A stretch of DNA of 64,000 nt from Pseudomonas sp. FP1742. GTDB lineage: Bacteria; Pseudomonadota; Gammaproteobacteria; Pseudomonadales; Pseudomonadaceae. The notes beneath the pieces are model-generated. The model was not told the origin of the DNA, did not search any database, and worked only from the letters and a program-made list of their open reading frames with translations. Shown one piece after another: positions 54,845-62,421 of the stretch; position 1 is the first letter of the stretch, and each line of letters starts with the position of its first letter. The stretch lies in contig NZ_CP117460.1 in assembly GCF_030687145.1 (NCBI RefSeq), positions 2,418,001-2,482,000 on the forward strand, read 5' to 3'. Made by a program: the position numbers and the translations under genes.

Positions 54845-55114
54845 ATGAGTAGTGGCGGCACACTAATGGAACAATTTGTCGTCCAAGAGTTGGACGACAG
54901 CGTTCGCTCTATTTTGAAAGATGCCTTTGATGAGCGGATGCGCTCAGAGAACGTTCTGTTGAGGGAGTTCGAGTTTAATTGCTTTGACGTTTCTCTAGAT
55001 TTTGAAAAAGGCATTGTCACATTGCAAGATGTTCTTTCTGCTGGAGAGAGTAGCTCTCTTGATATACCGATGCGTGACTTTATCTCCGCTTGCGGTTTGA
55101 ACGTCTCTTTTTAG
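54845..55114 (+). CDS. Putative immunity protein
   Basis: 89 residues from the ATG at 54845 (AGGA seven bases upstream; an ATG at 54839 is closer to that site). Acidic, AT-rich, no recognised domain (MEQFVVQELDDSVRSILKD). Follows the toxin tail fragment by 12 bases, and is itself followed by a terminator, so it is a complete cassette end. Confidence 0.6.
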   Translation: MSSGGTLMEQFVVQELDDSVRSILKDAFDERMRSENVLLREFEFNCFDVSLDFEKGIVTLQDVLSAGESSSLDIPMRDFISACGLNVSF

Positions 55115-55138
55115 CTGTAGACGCCTGGATGTGATCTG

Positions 55139-55166
55139 ACACCGGCCTAGCGCCGGTGTTTTTTTA
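55139..55166 (+). terminator. Intrinsic terminator after immunity gene
   Basis: Stem acaccggc / gccggtgt with a five-base loop, followed by a run of T. Confidence 0.75.
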
Positions 55167-55219
55167 CCCGAAAAACGGAGGCAGACCCTGAGGGATCCCC
55201 ACAAACTTCATTGCGAGAA

Positions 55220-55285
55220 CGGGGACGGACCACATTTATCGAGGGCTGGATAATGCTCCTTCAATTTAATCGTGGTCTGTCCCCG
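55220..55285. mobile_element. Miniature element, copy C, 66 bp
   Basis: As copies A and B but with one substitution in the left end (cggggacggaccac) and one G missing (gagggctgg). It directly abuts the truncated left side of transposase copy 3. Confidence 0.8.
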
Positions 55286-55294
55286 ATTTCTCGT

Positions 55295-56126
55295 TCTTCT
55301 GTGTCGCACTTTAGCGATCTGAAATAGTGTGAAATAGATAGGGAGATTGTTTTTCATAGAATTGACTAAGCTATTGGCATCATTAATTGTGAACGGATTC
55401 ACCATATGCCACGCAGAGCACGTCTCTTGATGCCAGGTGTCCCCTTGCATCTGATTCAACGAGGAAATAATAGATCAGTTTGCTTTTTTTCAGAGGATGA
55501 TTACCTTTTTTATTTAGAGCTGCTTGCTGAACAGGCCAACAAACATTCGTGTGAAATTCACGCATGGTGTCTTATGACTAATCATGTCCATTTGTTGATT
55601 AGCCCTCATGAGCACAGCAGTACCAGTTTGCTTATGAAAGGAATAGGGCAACGATATGTGCAATACATAAATCGTACATATGGACGTAGTGGGACTTTAT
55701 GGGAAGGACGCTTCCGTTCGTGCCTTGTTCAAAGTGATAGTTATGTATTGGCCTGTTATCGCTACATTGAGATGAATCCTGTCAGAGCCAAAATGGTGAC
55801 GCATCCTGCGGAATATCGTTGGTCGAGTTATCGTGCTAACGCACAATCAGAGTTTTCGCATCTCATTACCCCGCATGCTCAGTACCTATCGCTTGGGGAC
55901 ACAGATGTATCGACTGCTGAAGTCTATCGCGAGCTTTTTAGAAGCGAGTTGGAGATAGGATTGGTTGACCAGATTCGGGCTGCCACCAATGGCAACTATG
56001 TACTTGGTGGTTCGCGATTTGCAGCCGAAATTGAAGCTATAATTGGGCGACGAGCTCGGCGGGGATGCCCGGGCAGACCGAAAAAGCACTAGATTTTTTA
56101 GATGGAAAACGTGGTCTGTCCCCGTT
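55295..56126 (+). mobile_element. REP-associated Y1-transposase element, copy 3 (left end lost)
   Basis: Homology to copies 1 and 2 begins at ctgtgtcgcactttagcg; the outer left inverted repeat and about 60 bp are missing, replaced by miniature element C. The right end (56107-56126) is intact. Confidence 0.8.
55406..56092 (+). CDS. REP-associated tyrosine transposase (Y1/HUH), copy 3
   Basis: 228 residues, differing from copy 1 at only three positions noticed (KNSCE to KHSCE, RFVAEIE to RFAAEIE, EAMIG to EAIIG). HUH motif NHVHLL and tyrosine region YIEMNPVRA intact. The gene is whole although the element has lost its left end. Near-identity of all three copies points to recent spread or gene conversion. 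Confidence 0.88.
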   Translation: MPRRARLLMPGVPLHLIQRGNNRSVCFFSEDDYLFYLELLAEQANKHSCEIHAWCLMTNHVHLLISPHEHSSTSLLMKGIGQRYVQYINRTYGRSGTLWEGRFRSCLVQSDSYVLACYRYIEMNPVRAKMVTHPAEYRWSSYRANAQSEFSHLITPHAQYLSLGDTDVSTAEVYRELFRSELEIGLVDQIRAATNGNYVLGGSRFAAEIEAIIGRRARRGCPGRPKKH

Positions 56127-56280
56127 TATATTGAATTTAACTGACGGCGGATGTCCGTAAAGGAGAGGATTTATTTTGCTAGGGGACACCATGAGGGTGG
56201 GGGAAAGGAGAGCGGCTTATTTATTACTAATTTTTCTAATAAATAAAACCGTGGTGCGCTAAACTGGAAATTCTCCCCTA
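56127..56280. other. Decayed AT-rich spacer
   Basis: Contains ggagaggatttattttgct and ggagagcggcttatttatta, which look like decayed ends of a related palindromic family. No gene supported. Confidence 0.45.
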
Positions 56281-56471
56281 GGTATTGCAGATAGCTTAAA
56301 ATCTTCTGGTGTCATCAGTGATGGGAGTAAATATTAGTATGTTTGGGGAAGGAAAAAGTTGAAATTAAGTGGCGCTCGCCTGATGCAAACGCAGCTGCAA
56401 AGTTTCCAGGGGCTAACTCTGGTGCAGGATGGGCTGCGCAAATAAAAATTGGAAATAAATTACTTGGGTAG
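56281..56471 (+). pseudogene. Frameshifted CdiA-CT toxin remnant
   Basis: Pieces in different frames join into one protein: GIADSLKSSGVISDGSKY, then VWGRKK, then VEIKWRSPDANAAAKFPGAN and GWAAQIKIGNKLLG before the stop. A base is missing in the A run at about 56353. No start is present. It is the end of another polymorphic toxin, now inactive, 60 bases before a surviving immunity gene. Confidence 0.65.
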
Positions 56472-56531
56472 GATGGTTGGCTATACAGGAAGCCCTCTAA
56501 CTTAACTCACATTCCTGTAGATTTTTAAAGA

Positions 56532-56942
56532 ATGAAGAATTTTTCGTATTATAGTTCCTTGCCAGACTCCATGGCCGAGGATGAATTACATGCCGAGTTT
56601 CTCGAGCTTATCGAGAGCTGTGCGCTTGCTGAGTGTGAGGACTTTGAGGTTGTAAGGAATTTTCTTGAGCTCAGCGATCGTCAATGGCAAACGTATGCAA
56701 TTTTGGGTGACTATTTAAAAGGTGAAATAGAACGGGTTTTAATCTCGCGCTGGAATGCCGATAATTTGGAATTGGTTGAGTGTCTTATTGCTGTTACTGC
56801 AAGGCTAGGTCTTGTTGGGTTGTTCAGGTTTATATTGAGTCAGGATGTTAGTGGTCTGCCGTCCGATGTGGTGGCTGAGATAGAAAATGCGATAAGCGAA
56901 CTTGGTGATAATATTGCTGATCCATATAGTGGTATGCTATAA
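56532..56942 (+). CDS. Putative orphan immunity protein
   Basis: 136 residues, acidic and AT-rich (MKNFSYYSSLPDSMAEDELH start). No recognised family. It follows the decayed toxin remnant, fitting an immunity gene kept after its toxin was lost. ATG 56532 has only a weak upstream site. Confidence 0.55.
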   Translation: MKNFSYYSSLPDSMAEDELHAEFLELIESCALAECEDFEVVRNFLELSDRQWQTYAILGDYLKGEIERVLISRWNADNLELVECLIAVTARLGLVGLFRFILSQDVSGLPSDVVAEIENAISELGDNIADPYSGML

Positions 56943-57520
56943 AATAGTGGTGAAAAATTGGGCGCTGTGAGTAACTGTATACAAGGGTTTTTCAGTTGCT
57001 GATGTCTGTTCGAACTGAAAAAAATTCTGTTTGGAGAGAAGGGAAATCAACATAAAGGTGACGGGCTTATTTGTTTGGTTTGTCCGGTGGCCAGAAAATA
57101 TATCTGTCCCATTTTCTCAATCATTTTCTCATGCTACGTACTACTTGACGAACAAGCGGCCTGATGGCTCTGTGGTGGTTTCTGACGCTGATGCCGAGAA
57201 GGAAAGGGGACGAAGGAAAGGAGACGGATTTATTTGTCTGGTTTGTCCCATCCTGAACAAGGTTCACACCTTCCGATCTATTTTTCAGGAGAGCGTAATG
57301 GAATCAGGACCAGGCACACTTGTGTGGCCGCAGTATGGCCTTGCCAGCCTGGACGTTGCATGAGCCTGTGTGAGGGTTTTTCGATGATTTTGGTGCCGTA
57401 ATATTCCGGATTGCCACGATTGACAGCCCTCACGACTTGTAGGAATTTAGCCGCCCGCAGGTAAGGGATATCTGCCGATGGCCACAAGATGGCCGTTGTT
57501 CACCACACAAAGGATTGTCT
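56943..57520. other. Spacer between CDI array and isocyanide cluster
   Basis: It contains decayed repeats (gacgggcttatttgtttggt at about 57060 and gacggatttatttgtctggt at about 57222). A rightward frame (57031-57363) reads through them and is not convincing. A possible -35 TTGACA lies at 57420, 101 bases before the isocyanide synthase gene, with a poor -10. No gene is called. Confidence 0.45.
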
Positions 57521-58516
57521 ATGCAAGGTTCAAACACCGTCGCTCAACAGGTGTGCGGTCAGCTGGTGCACGAGCATCAGAACCCCCCACACATGAACAT
57601 TGCCGAGCAAATCCTTGAATGCCTGTTTCGCCGTCGTAGCCTCGCCCCGGGGCAGGATCACGAACTGTCGTCGCAAGTGCTGGAACCCCATCTGACCAAG
57701 GTCATGCAAGCGGTCGAGAGCGGTCGCAAGGTCGAAATGGTCTTGCCAGCCTTTCCCGGCAAGTCGCCCAGCCGCAAGAAAACCCTCAGCCATCTGCCTG
57801 ATCTTGCGGAACATCATGCAATCGACGAGTTACATCGCCTGTGCAAGGAGATCCAGGAGATCTACGCACCGGGAGCGCTGATTCATATCTGCTCCGATGG
57901 CTATGTGTTCTCTGACTTGGTGCATGTTCCCGATGCGGACGTTAAGGCCTACACCGACGCTATCCAGGACTACGCCGAACAGCACTATCCCGGCACGTTC
58001 GCCCATTTCGACCTCCAGGATGCCTACCCACAGCTGGATTGTCTGGACGCCATGCGTGAAGAGATGATGATCGAGCACGGTCAGTCATTGATCTTGTTGC
58101 AGCAGCGCTTCAAGGATGATCCGCACATGATGTTGATGTACTGCGGCATCCATCGCTTTCTTTCCGAGGATTACTCGGGACTGAAAGTATTCGCTGGCAT
58201 GAGCCTCAACGCAGTGAAGAAGGTCGCCAAACCGGCCTCGCAGCGGGTGATCCAGCGCAGTGAAGCCTGGGGGGCGCTGTTGCAGGCGCGTTACCCGCAT
58301 TGCCTGCGCTTGTCGATTCACCCGCAGTTGGCGGTCTCGACGAAGATCGGTATCCGGTTGGTGCCAACCAGTGACCTGTGGCGTACGCCCTGGCATTCGG
58401 TGGCCATCAAGCGACGGGGTGTGGTCACCCTCGAAAAACGCAGCAATGTCGATGAGCGCTATCACCGCCTGGTGTTCCGCAAGGGGCGTCCTTGTCACTA
58501 CGCCAGTGCTCAATGA
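57521..58516 (+). CDS. Isocyanide synthase (PvcA/Dit1 family), stand-alone
   Basis: 331 residues from ATG 57521 (AAGGA six bases upstream). Family signatures: LPAFPGKSPSRKKTL (about residues 73-87), ICSDGYVFSDLVHVPD (about 123-138), and the C-terminal SIHPQLAVSTKIGIRL and TPWHSVAI. Known members (PvcA, IsnA) turn the amino group of tyrosine or tryptophan into an isonitrile with carbon from ribulose-5-phosphate. The substrate is not readable. Its stop overlaps the phosphatase start (ATGA), so the three genes form one coupled operon. Confidence 0.88.
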   Translation: MQGSNTVAQQVCGQLVHEHQNPPHMNIAEQILECLFRRRSLAPGQDHELSSQVLEPHLTKVMQAVESGRKVEMVLPAFPGKSPSRKKTLSHLPDLAEHHAIDELHRLCKEIQEIYAPGALIHICSDGYVFSDLVHVPDADVKAYTDAIQDYAEQHYPGTFAHFDLQDAYPQLDCLDAMREEMMIEHGQSLILLQQRFKDDPHMMLMYCGIHRFLSEDYSGLKVFAGMSLNAVKKVAKPASQRVIQRSEAWGALLQARYPHCLRLSIHPQLAVSTKIGIRLVPTSDLWRTPWHSVAIKRRGVVTLEKRSNVDERYHRLVFRKGRPCHYASAQ

Positions 58517-59232
58517 TGACGTCTCGGTTACGGGTCGAAGCCGTACTCTTCGATTTGGACGGGACTCTGGTCGACACCTTGCCCGACATCACCTGGTGCT
58601 TGAACCAAGTGCTGTTCGAACACGGTTGCCCGGCGCTGACCACGGAAATAGTGTGCGGGTATATCGGCGGCGGCACCACGGCGATGATCGAGCGAGTTGC
58701 CACGCAGTTTGGTGTCGCTGATGCGCTCGCCATGCACCAGCGCTATGTAGCGCTCTACCAAAACAACCTGGTTCAATTTTCCCGGCCATTCAGCGGCGTA
58801 TTGGAATTGCTCGAAGGCTGTCGCCGGTTGGAAGTGCCGCTAGCTATCGTCACCAACAAGGCTGACAAAATGGCCCGGCAAGTCGCCGATGCACTGCTTC
58901 CACAGAATACCTTCGGGACGATTCTGGGGCATCGCGCGGGCAGGGCGCTCAAGCCTCAGCCGGATGTGGCATGGGAAGCCGCCCGGCGGTTGTCGGTTGA
59001 TCCGCACCACTGCTTGTTCGTCGGTGACACGGAGATCGATCTGCAAACCGCGCGTGCCGCAGGCATGCACTCGGCGGCGGTCACTTGGGGCTATGGCCTG
59101 ACACCAGACTTGCAGGCCCAGGCCCCGAACTTCTGCTGTGAACACCCGGCCGAATTGCTGCGCATTTTGCAGCAAGCCTGCGGGGCTGCGCATGCGTTCA
59201 CCGGGCATGGCGACACCGTTAAATCCTATTGA
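58513..59232 (+). CDS. HAD-family phosphatase (Gph-like)
   Basis: 239 residues. HAD motifs I (VLFDLDGTLVDT), II (AIVTNKADK), III (LKPQPDVAWEAA) and IV (VGDTEIDLQTARAAG) are all present, with the alpha-helical cap of subclass I like phosphoglycolate phosphatase. It lies between two isocyanide synthase genes with an ATGA overlap upstream and 29 bases downstream, so it is probably part of the pathway, for example removing phosphate from an intermediate or by-product. That role is inferred from position. Confidence 0.85.
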   Translation: MMTSRLRVEAVLFDLDGTLVDTLPDITWCLNQVLFEHGCPALTTEIVCGYIGGGTTAMIERVATQFGVADALAMHQRYVALYQNNLVQFSRPFSGVLELLEGCRRLEVPLAIVTNKADKMARQVADALLPQNTFGTILGHRAGRALKPQPDVAWEAARRLSVDPHHCLFVGDTEIDLQTARAAGMHSAAVTWGYGLTPDLQAQAPNFCCEHPAELLRILQQACGAAHAFTGHGDTVKSY

Positions 59233-59261
59233 TACACACACACCCTCAAGGAAATTGTTCT

Positions 59262-61022
59262 ATGGAACATAGAGATGCCTGGATCGCTGCCGTCAGCGAT
59301 TTGCTGGCCGGTTATCTGCTCAAAGGCACGGATGATTGTTTCGACACACAAGGCAGGGCGCATCTGGCGCTTCGATTGGGGCACTGCTTCGATCAGGGCC
59401 TGCCAGTGCGTCTGGTTTTGCCAGGCTTTCCCTGCAAGTCGCCAAACGCCAGCGACCAGACCTTCGGTGTGCTGCCGGACTACGGCGAGGTCATGGCCAT
59501 CGAGCGCCTCGACCAACTCGGCCAAGCCATCGCCGCGTTGCACGCACCGGGCTGCGTGGTGTCGATCCTCAGCGACGGCACGACCTTCAATGACATCGTC
59601 GGCGTGGCCGACGACGTTCGCGCCGCTTACAACCGGGCGTTGCGTGAACTGTGCACCACCCACACGATTGAGTGGGTCAGCATGGAAGACCTGTTTCCCC
59701 AGGCCCAAAGTGCCGAGTCGGTTCGCGCCAGCCTGATCAAGCAGGCCCGTCTACCGTGGAAAAACCTTGGCGACCTGATCGAGCAGAGCCGGCACGATGA
59801 ATCCCTCAGCCGCGCGCATGACAACCTCTGCAGTCACCTCTACAACGACCTGCGTCTGTGCCGCGAAGACGGGCAGAGCGAGGACGAGTACCTGCAACAA
59901 ATCAATTTCAAAGCCTACCAAATGATGTATCGCGGGCAGGCATTGAACGCGGCGGTGGACCGTTTCTTCGGCGATGACATTCGCTTGTCGGTCCATCAAT
60001 ACAACAATGCCGGCCCCAAATTCACCTTCGGTCTGGCCGAAGGGCTGACCCGCGCGGACAGCCCCTGGCATACCGTACCGGTGTGCAACCTGGATGGCAG
60101 CCAAACCCTCCGCGCCCGCGCCCAGGTCGACCTCGACCACCATGTGCTGGTCACCTATGAAGGGCGGCCATGGCTCTACCACCAAACAGAAAACCCGCAG
60201 GCCCAAGGCTTCGAGTACGAACTGCAAAAACTTCCGCTGTTTGGCCTGGTGGTGCGAGACCCGTTGGGGCTGGGTTTCGAACGACTGTCCACCGGCCTGC
60301 TGGAAGCTCTGGTGGAAACCTTCGGTTTCGTCTGCCTCAAAGGCTGTCGTTTCGACGACCAGGATAGCTTTGCTCGCAGCTGCGAACGCTTCGGCACGCT
60401 CTACGAATGGGCCTTCGGTGCCGTCCACGTGGTCAAGCCTGCGGACAAACCCCAAGGCGTGGTGCACTCGCTGGAGAAAACACCGTTGCACTGGGACCTG
60501 AACATGCTGCCCGACAGCGACGCACAAGTTCAACGCAACCCGAAATTCTGCGCCAGCAAATTCATGCTGTACTGCAAGACCGCGCCGCAGCCGGGCGAGG
60601 GTCAGACCACCATCGTCGACAGCCGTAACGTACTGCGCAAAGTCGGGCAGCAAGTCGCCCGACAATGGCAGGGCGTGAACATCACCTACTACACCAAAAT
60701 GACCTACTTCGGCGGCTCGCCGCGCATGTACAGCCTGGTGGACCACCACCCCCGCAGCGGCGAGCTTATCCTGCGCTACCAAGAGGGCACCGACTCGACA
60801 TTGCAGACCTTGAGCCAGTCAGTGCAGGACCATGACGAGCAGGCTCAACAGGCGTTGCTGGAGCAGGTCAATGCGCTGGTTTATGCCCCGGAGTGTTTGA
60901 TTGCTCATCAATGGAGTGAGGGGGATCTGGTGCTGATCGATAACTATCGGACGCTGCATGGGCGGCTGCCGATGTCGGCGGGTTCTTCGTCGCGGGAGTT
61001 GTGGCGGGTGCAGGTTTACTGA
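59262..61022 (+). CDS. Isocyanide synthase fused to Fe(II)/2-oxoglutarate dioxygenase (PvcA-PvcB fusion)
   Basis: 586 residues. Residues about 1-275 form a second PvcA/Dit1 domain (LVLPGFPCKSPN, ILSDGTTFNDIVGV, VHQYNNAGPKFTFGLAEG, PWHTVPV). Residues about 320-586 form a TauD/TfdA domain with iron ligands HWD (LHWDLNM, about 410) and a distal H in TLHGRLP (about 565), with R close by for 2-oxoglutarate. PvcB-type enzymes desaturate or decarboxylate isonitrile amino acids to vinyl isonitriles. The fusion and the presence of a separate synthase are notable. AAGGA precedes the ATG. Confidence 0.88.
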   Translation: MEHRDAWIAAVSDLLAGYLLKGTDDCFDTQGRAHLALRLGHCFDQGLPVRLVLPGFPCKSPNASDQTFGVLPDYGEVMAIERLDQLGQAIAALHAPGCVVSILSDGTTFNDIVGVADDVRAAYNRALRELCTTHTIEWVSMEDLFPQAQSAESVRASLIKQARLPWKNLGDLIEQSRHDESLSRAHDNLCSHLYNDLRLCREDGQSEDEYLQQINFKAYQMMYRGQALNAAVDRFFGDDIRLSVHQYNNAGPKFTFGLAEGLTRADSPWHTVPVCNLDGSQTLRARAQVDLDHHVLVTYEGRPWLYHQTENPQAQGFEYELQKLPLFGLVVRDPLGLGFERLSTGLLEALVETFGFVCLKGCRFDDQDSFARSCERFGTLYEWAFGAVHVVKPADKPQGVVHSLEKTPLHWDLNMLPDSDAQVQRNPKFCASKFMLYCKTAPQPGEGQTTIVDSRNVLRKVGQQVARQWQGVNITYYTKMTYFGGSPRMYSLVDHHPRSGELILRYQEGTDSTLQTLSQSVQDHDEQAQQALLEQVNALVYAPECLIAHQWSEGDLVLIDNYRTLHGRLPMSAGSSSRELWRVQVY

Positions 61023-61051
61023 TTGTTGTTGTCAGAGTCGGTGCAGGAAGC

Positions 61052-61079
61052 AGAAAAACCGCAGTAATGCGGTTTTTCT
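61052..61079. terminator. Bidirectional intrinsic terminator
   Basis: A perfect 12-bp stem (agaaaaaccgca / tgcggtttttct) with loop gtaa has A and T tracts on both sides, suitable for the isocyanide operon and the convergent gene. Confidence 0.8.
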
Positions 61080-61094
61080 ACGACTGAAATTTAA

Positions 61095-61388
61095 TCACTG
61101 CCCCTTGGGCGTATCAAACCCTCGCTGCTCAATCACCCGAAACACATCACTCACATCCTGAACCAGGATCCGCGCGATATTGGTGACTGTGTTGATGTCG
61201 TTCTCGGCGTAGTCGGGGAGGCTGGTACAGGCCATCAGGTTCAGGTATTTGAGGACGGCATTGAGGCGCTCGCTGAGGCAGCTGTGGAGTTCGCGCAGTG
61301 GGGCGTCGGCGTCGATGAGGAGGACGGGGTGGTCGGTGGCGAAATGGGACATGGGGGTGTAGTGGCGGAGCGGGTTTTGCGTCGTCAT
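61095..61388 (-). CDS. Small Pseudomonas protein (DUF3077/DUF6124-like)
   Basis: 97 residues from ATG 61388 with AGGA eight bases upstream. Helical sequence (LIDADAPLRELHSCLSERLNAVLKYL, in pieces) resembles small Pseudomonas proteins of the DUF3077/DUF6124 type, often found in several copies per genome; assignment is tentative. Its Shine-Dalgarno lies inside a 12-base segment with a perfect complement upstream, so translation may be controlled by RNA folding. Confidence 0.6.
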   Translation of the reverse strand: MTTQNPLRHYTPMSHFATDHPVLLIDADAPLRELHSCLSERLNAVLKYLNLMACTSLPDYAENDINTVTNIARILVQDVSDVFRVIEQRGFDTPKGQ

Positions 61389-61510
61389 GGTGTTAATCCT
61401 AATAAAAGTAGAATTGCCACCGTTCTGCTGCGAAACAAAATGGGTGGCAGCTATGCGCGGGTTCGCAGACCGGAGGATTAACACCAAGACCCGGCAGACC
61501 CGAAGGTCTC
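61389..61510 (-). promoter_or_regulatory. Candidate structured leader sequestering the ribosome site
   Basis: On the minus-strand RNA, ggtgttaatcct (61485 to 61474) is exactly complementary to aggattaacacc (61400 to 61389), which contains the Shine-Dalgarno and abuts the ATG. Inside the loop, tgccacc / ggtggca (61449-61443 with 61421-61415) form a nested stem. Upstream, agacc-ttcg-ggtct (61509-61496) is a stable UUCG tetraloop hairpin. Confidence 0.6.
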
Positions 61511-61894
61511 CCACGCACAACCGCCATAAAGTGATGCTCAGCCGGGAGCCGACCGTGCTTGACGGAACAAGGTGTCAATCTTAAGGGCTGCGAAACCCTA
61601 TCGCCAACCGATGTCAGCGACAGCCCCACTCTAGGCAGCGATTTTGATAGCCGCAACCGGGGTGTAGGACGCTCGGATGGTCATTTCGCAAAGTGGCTTT
61701 TCCCCACGCTGTGGCGCAAATGCAGTAAAACCGGGCATCGCAGTGTGTCTGAGGAAACGGGCTAGCAGGGTTTGGGGTTGCTTCGCAGCCCAGCGAGAGC
61801 AAGCTCCCTCGCCACAAAAGGCAAATTCCTACATATTTTGCAGACTTCAAAATCCTGACCGCGACGTCACGGCATTTAACCCGAGGAGAATCCC
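61511..61894. other. Intergenic region with partial REP
   Basis: Holds the distal part of the leader region and, at about 61774-61817, a diverged REP pair (gcttcgcagcccagcgagag, then gctccctcgccaca). No gene with a ribosome site is visible. Confidence 0.5.
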
Positions 61895-62317
61895 ATGAGT
61901 CAGTCACTGGAACGCGCCATTGCCATCGCCGCCGCGGCGCATGAGGGGCAGGTGGACAAGGGCGGGGCGCCTTACATCCTGCATCCGCTGAAAGTCATGC
62001 TGCGGGTGAACACGCTGGAAGAGCGCATCGTCGCGGTACTGCATGACGTGGTCGAGGACTGCGGTGTCAGCCTCGACGAGCTGCGCAAGGAAGGCTTCAG
62101 CGAAGCAGTGCTGACGGCGATTGCGTCGGTGACCAAGGTGCCGGGCGAGTCTTATGAGGCGTTCGTCGAGCGCGCGGCGCAGAACCCGATCGGGCGGGTG
62201 GTGAAGCTGGCGGATCTGGAAGAGAACAGCGACTTGTCGCGGATTGCCCAGCCGTCCTGGGAGGATCTGGAGCGCGTTGAGAAGTATCGGCGGGCGATGG
62301 GGGTGTTGCGTTCGTAG
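61895..62317 (+). CDS. HD-domain phosphohydrolase (SpoT/MESH1-like (p)ppGpp hydrolase family)
   Basis: 140 residues with GAGGAG upstream. RAIAIAAAAHEGQVDKGGAPYILHPLKV and VAVLHDVVEDCG give the H...HD...ED metal pattern of the RelA/SpoT HD hydrolase domain; VKLADLEENSDLSR resembles the VKLADRxxN motif with D-R replaced by LE. It lacks synthetase and ACT domains. It may hydrolyse (p)ppGpp or a related nucleotide; activity is unproven because of the changed motif. Confidence 0.8.
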   Translation: MSQSLERAIAIAAAAHEGQVDKGGAPYILHPLKVMLRVNTLEERIVAVLHDVVEDCGVSLDELRKEGFSEAVLTAIASVTKVPGESYEAFVERAAQNPIGRVVKLADLEENSDLSRIAQPSWEDLERVEKYRRAMGVLRS

Positions 62318-62391
62318 CGGGTGTTGCCAACGCGTCGCCGGCGCGAGTGCCGACCATTCCGGGATTTACGGAGGGTGTACCCGCCAGGAAC

Positions 62392-62421
62392 AACAAAGCC
62401 CCGATTATTCGGGGCTTTGTT
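62392..62421. terminator. Intrinsic terminator
   Basis: A perfect 13-bp stem aacaaagccccga / tcggggctttgtt with loop ttat, about 75 bases after the HD gene. Confidence 0.8.

Noticed and set aside
57031..57363. 110-codon frame between the CDI array and isocyanide cluster
   Set aside because: Reads through decayed repeats (two similar TTATTTGT patches); no start signal or domain.
61399..61656. 85-codon minus-strand frame upstream of the DUF3077/DUF6124-like gene
   Set aside because: Lies in the structured leader; no ribosome site, and the sequence is explained by RNA helices.
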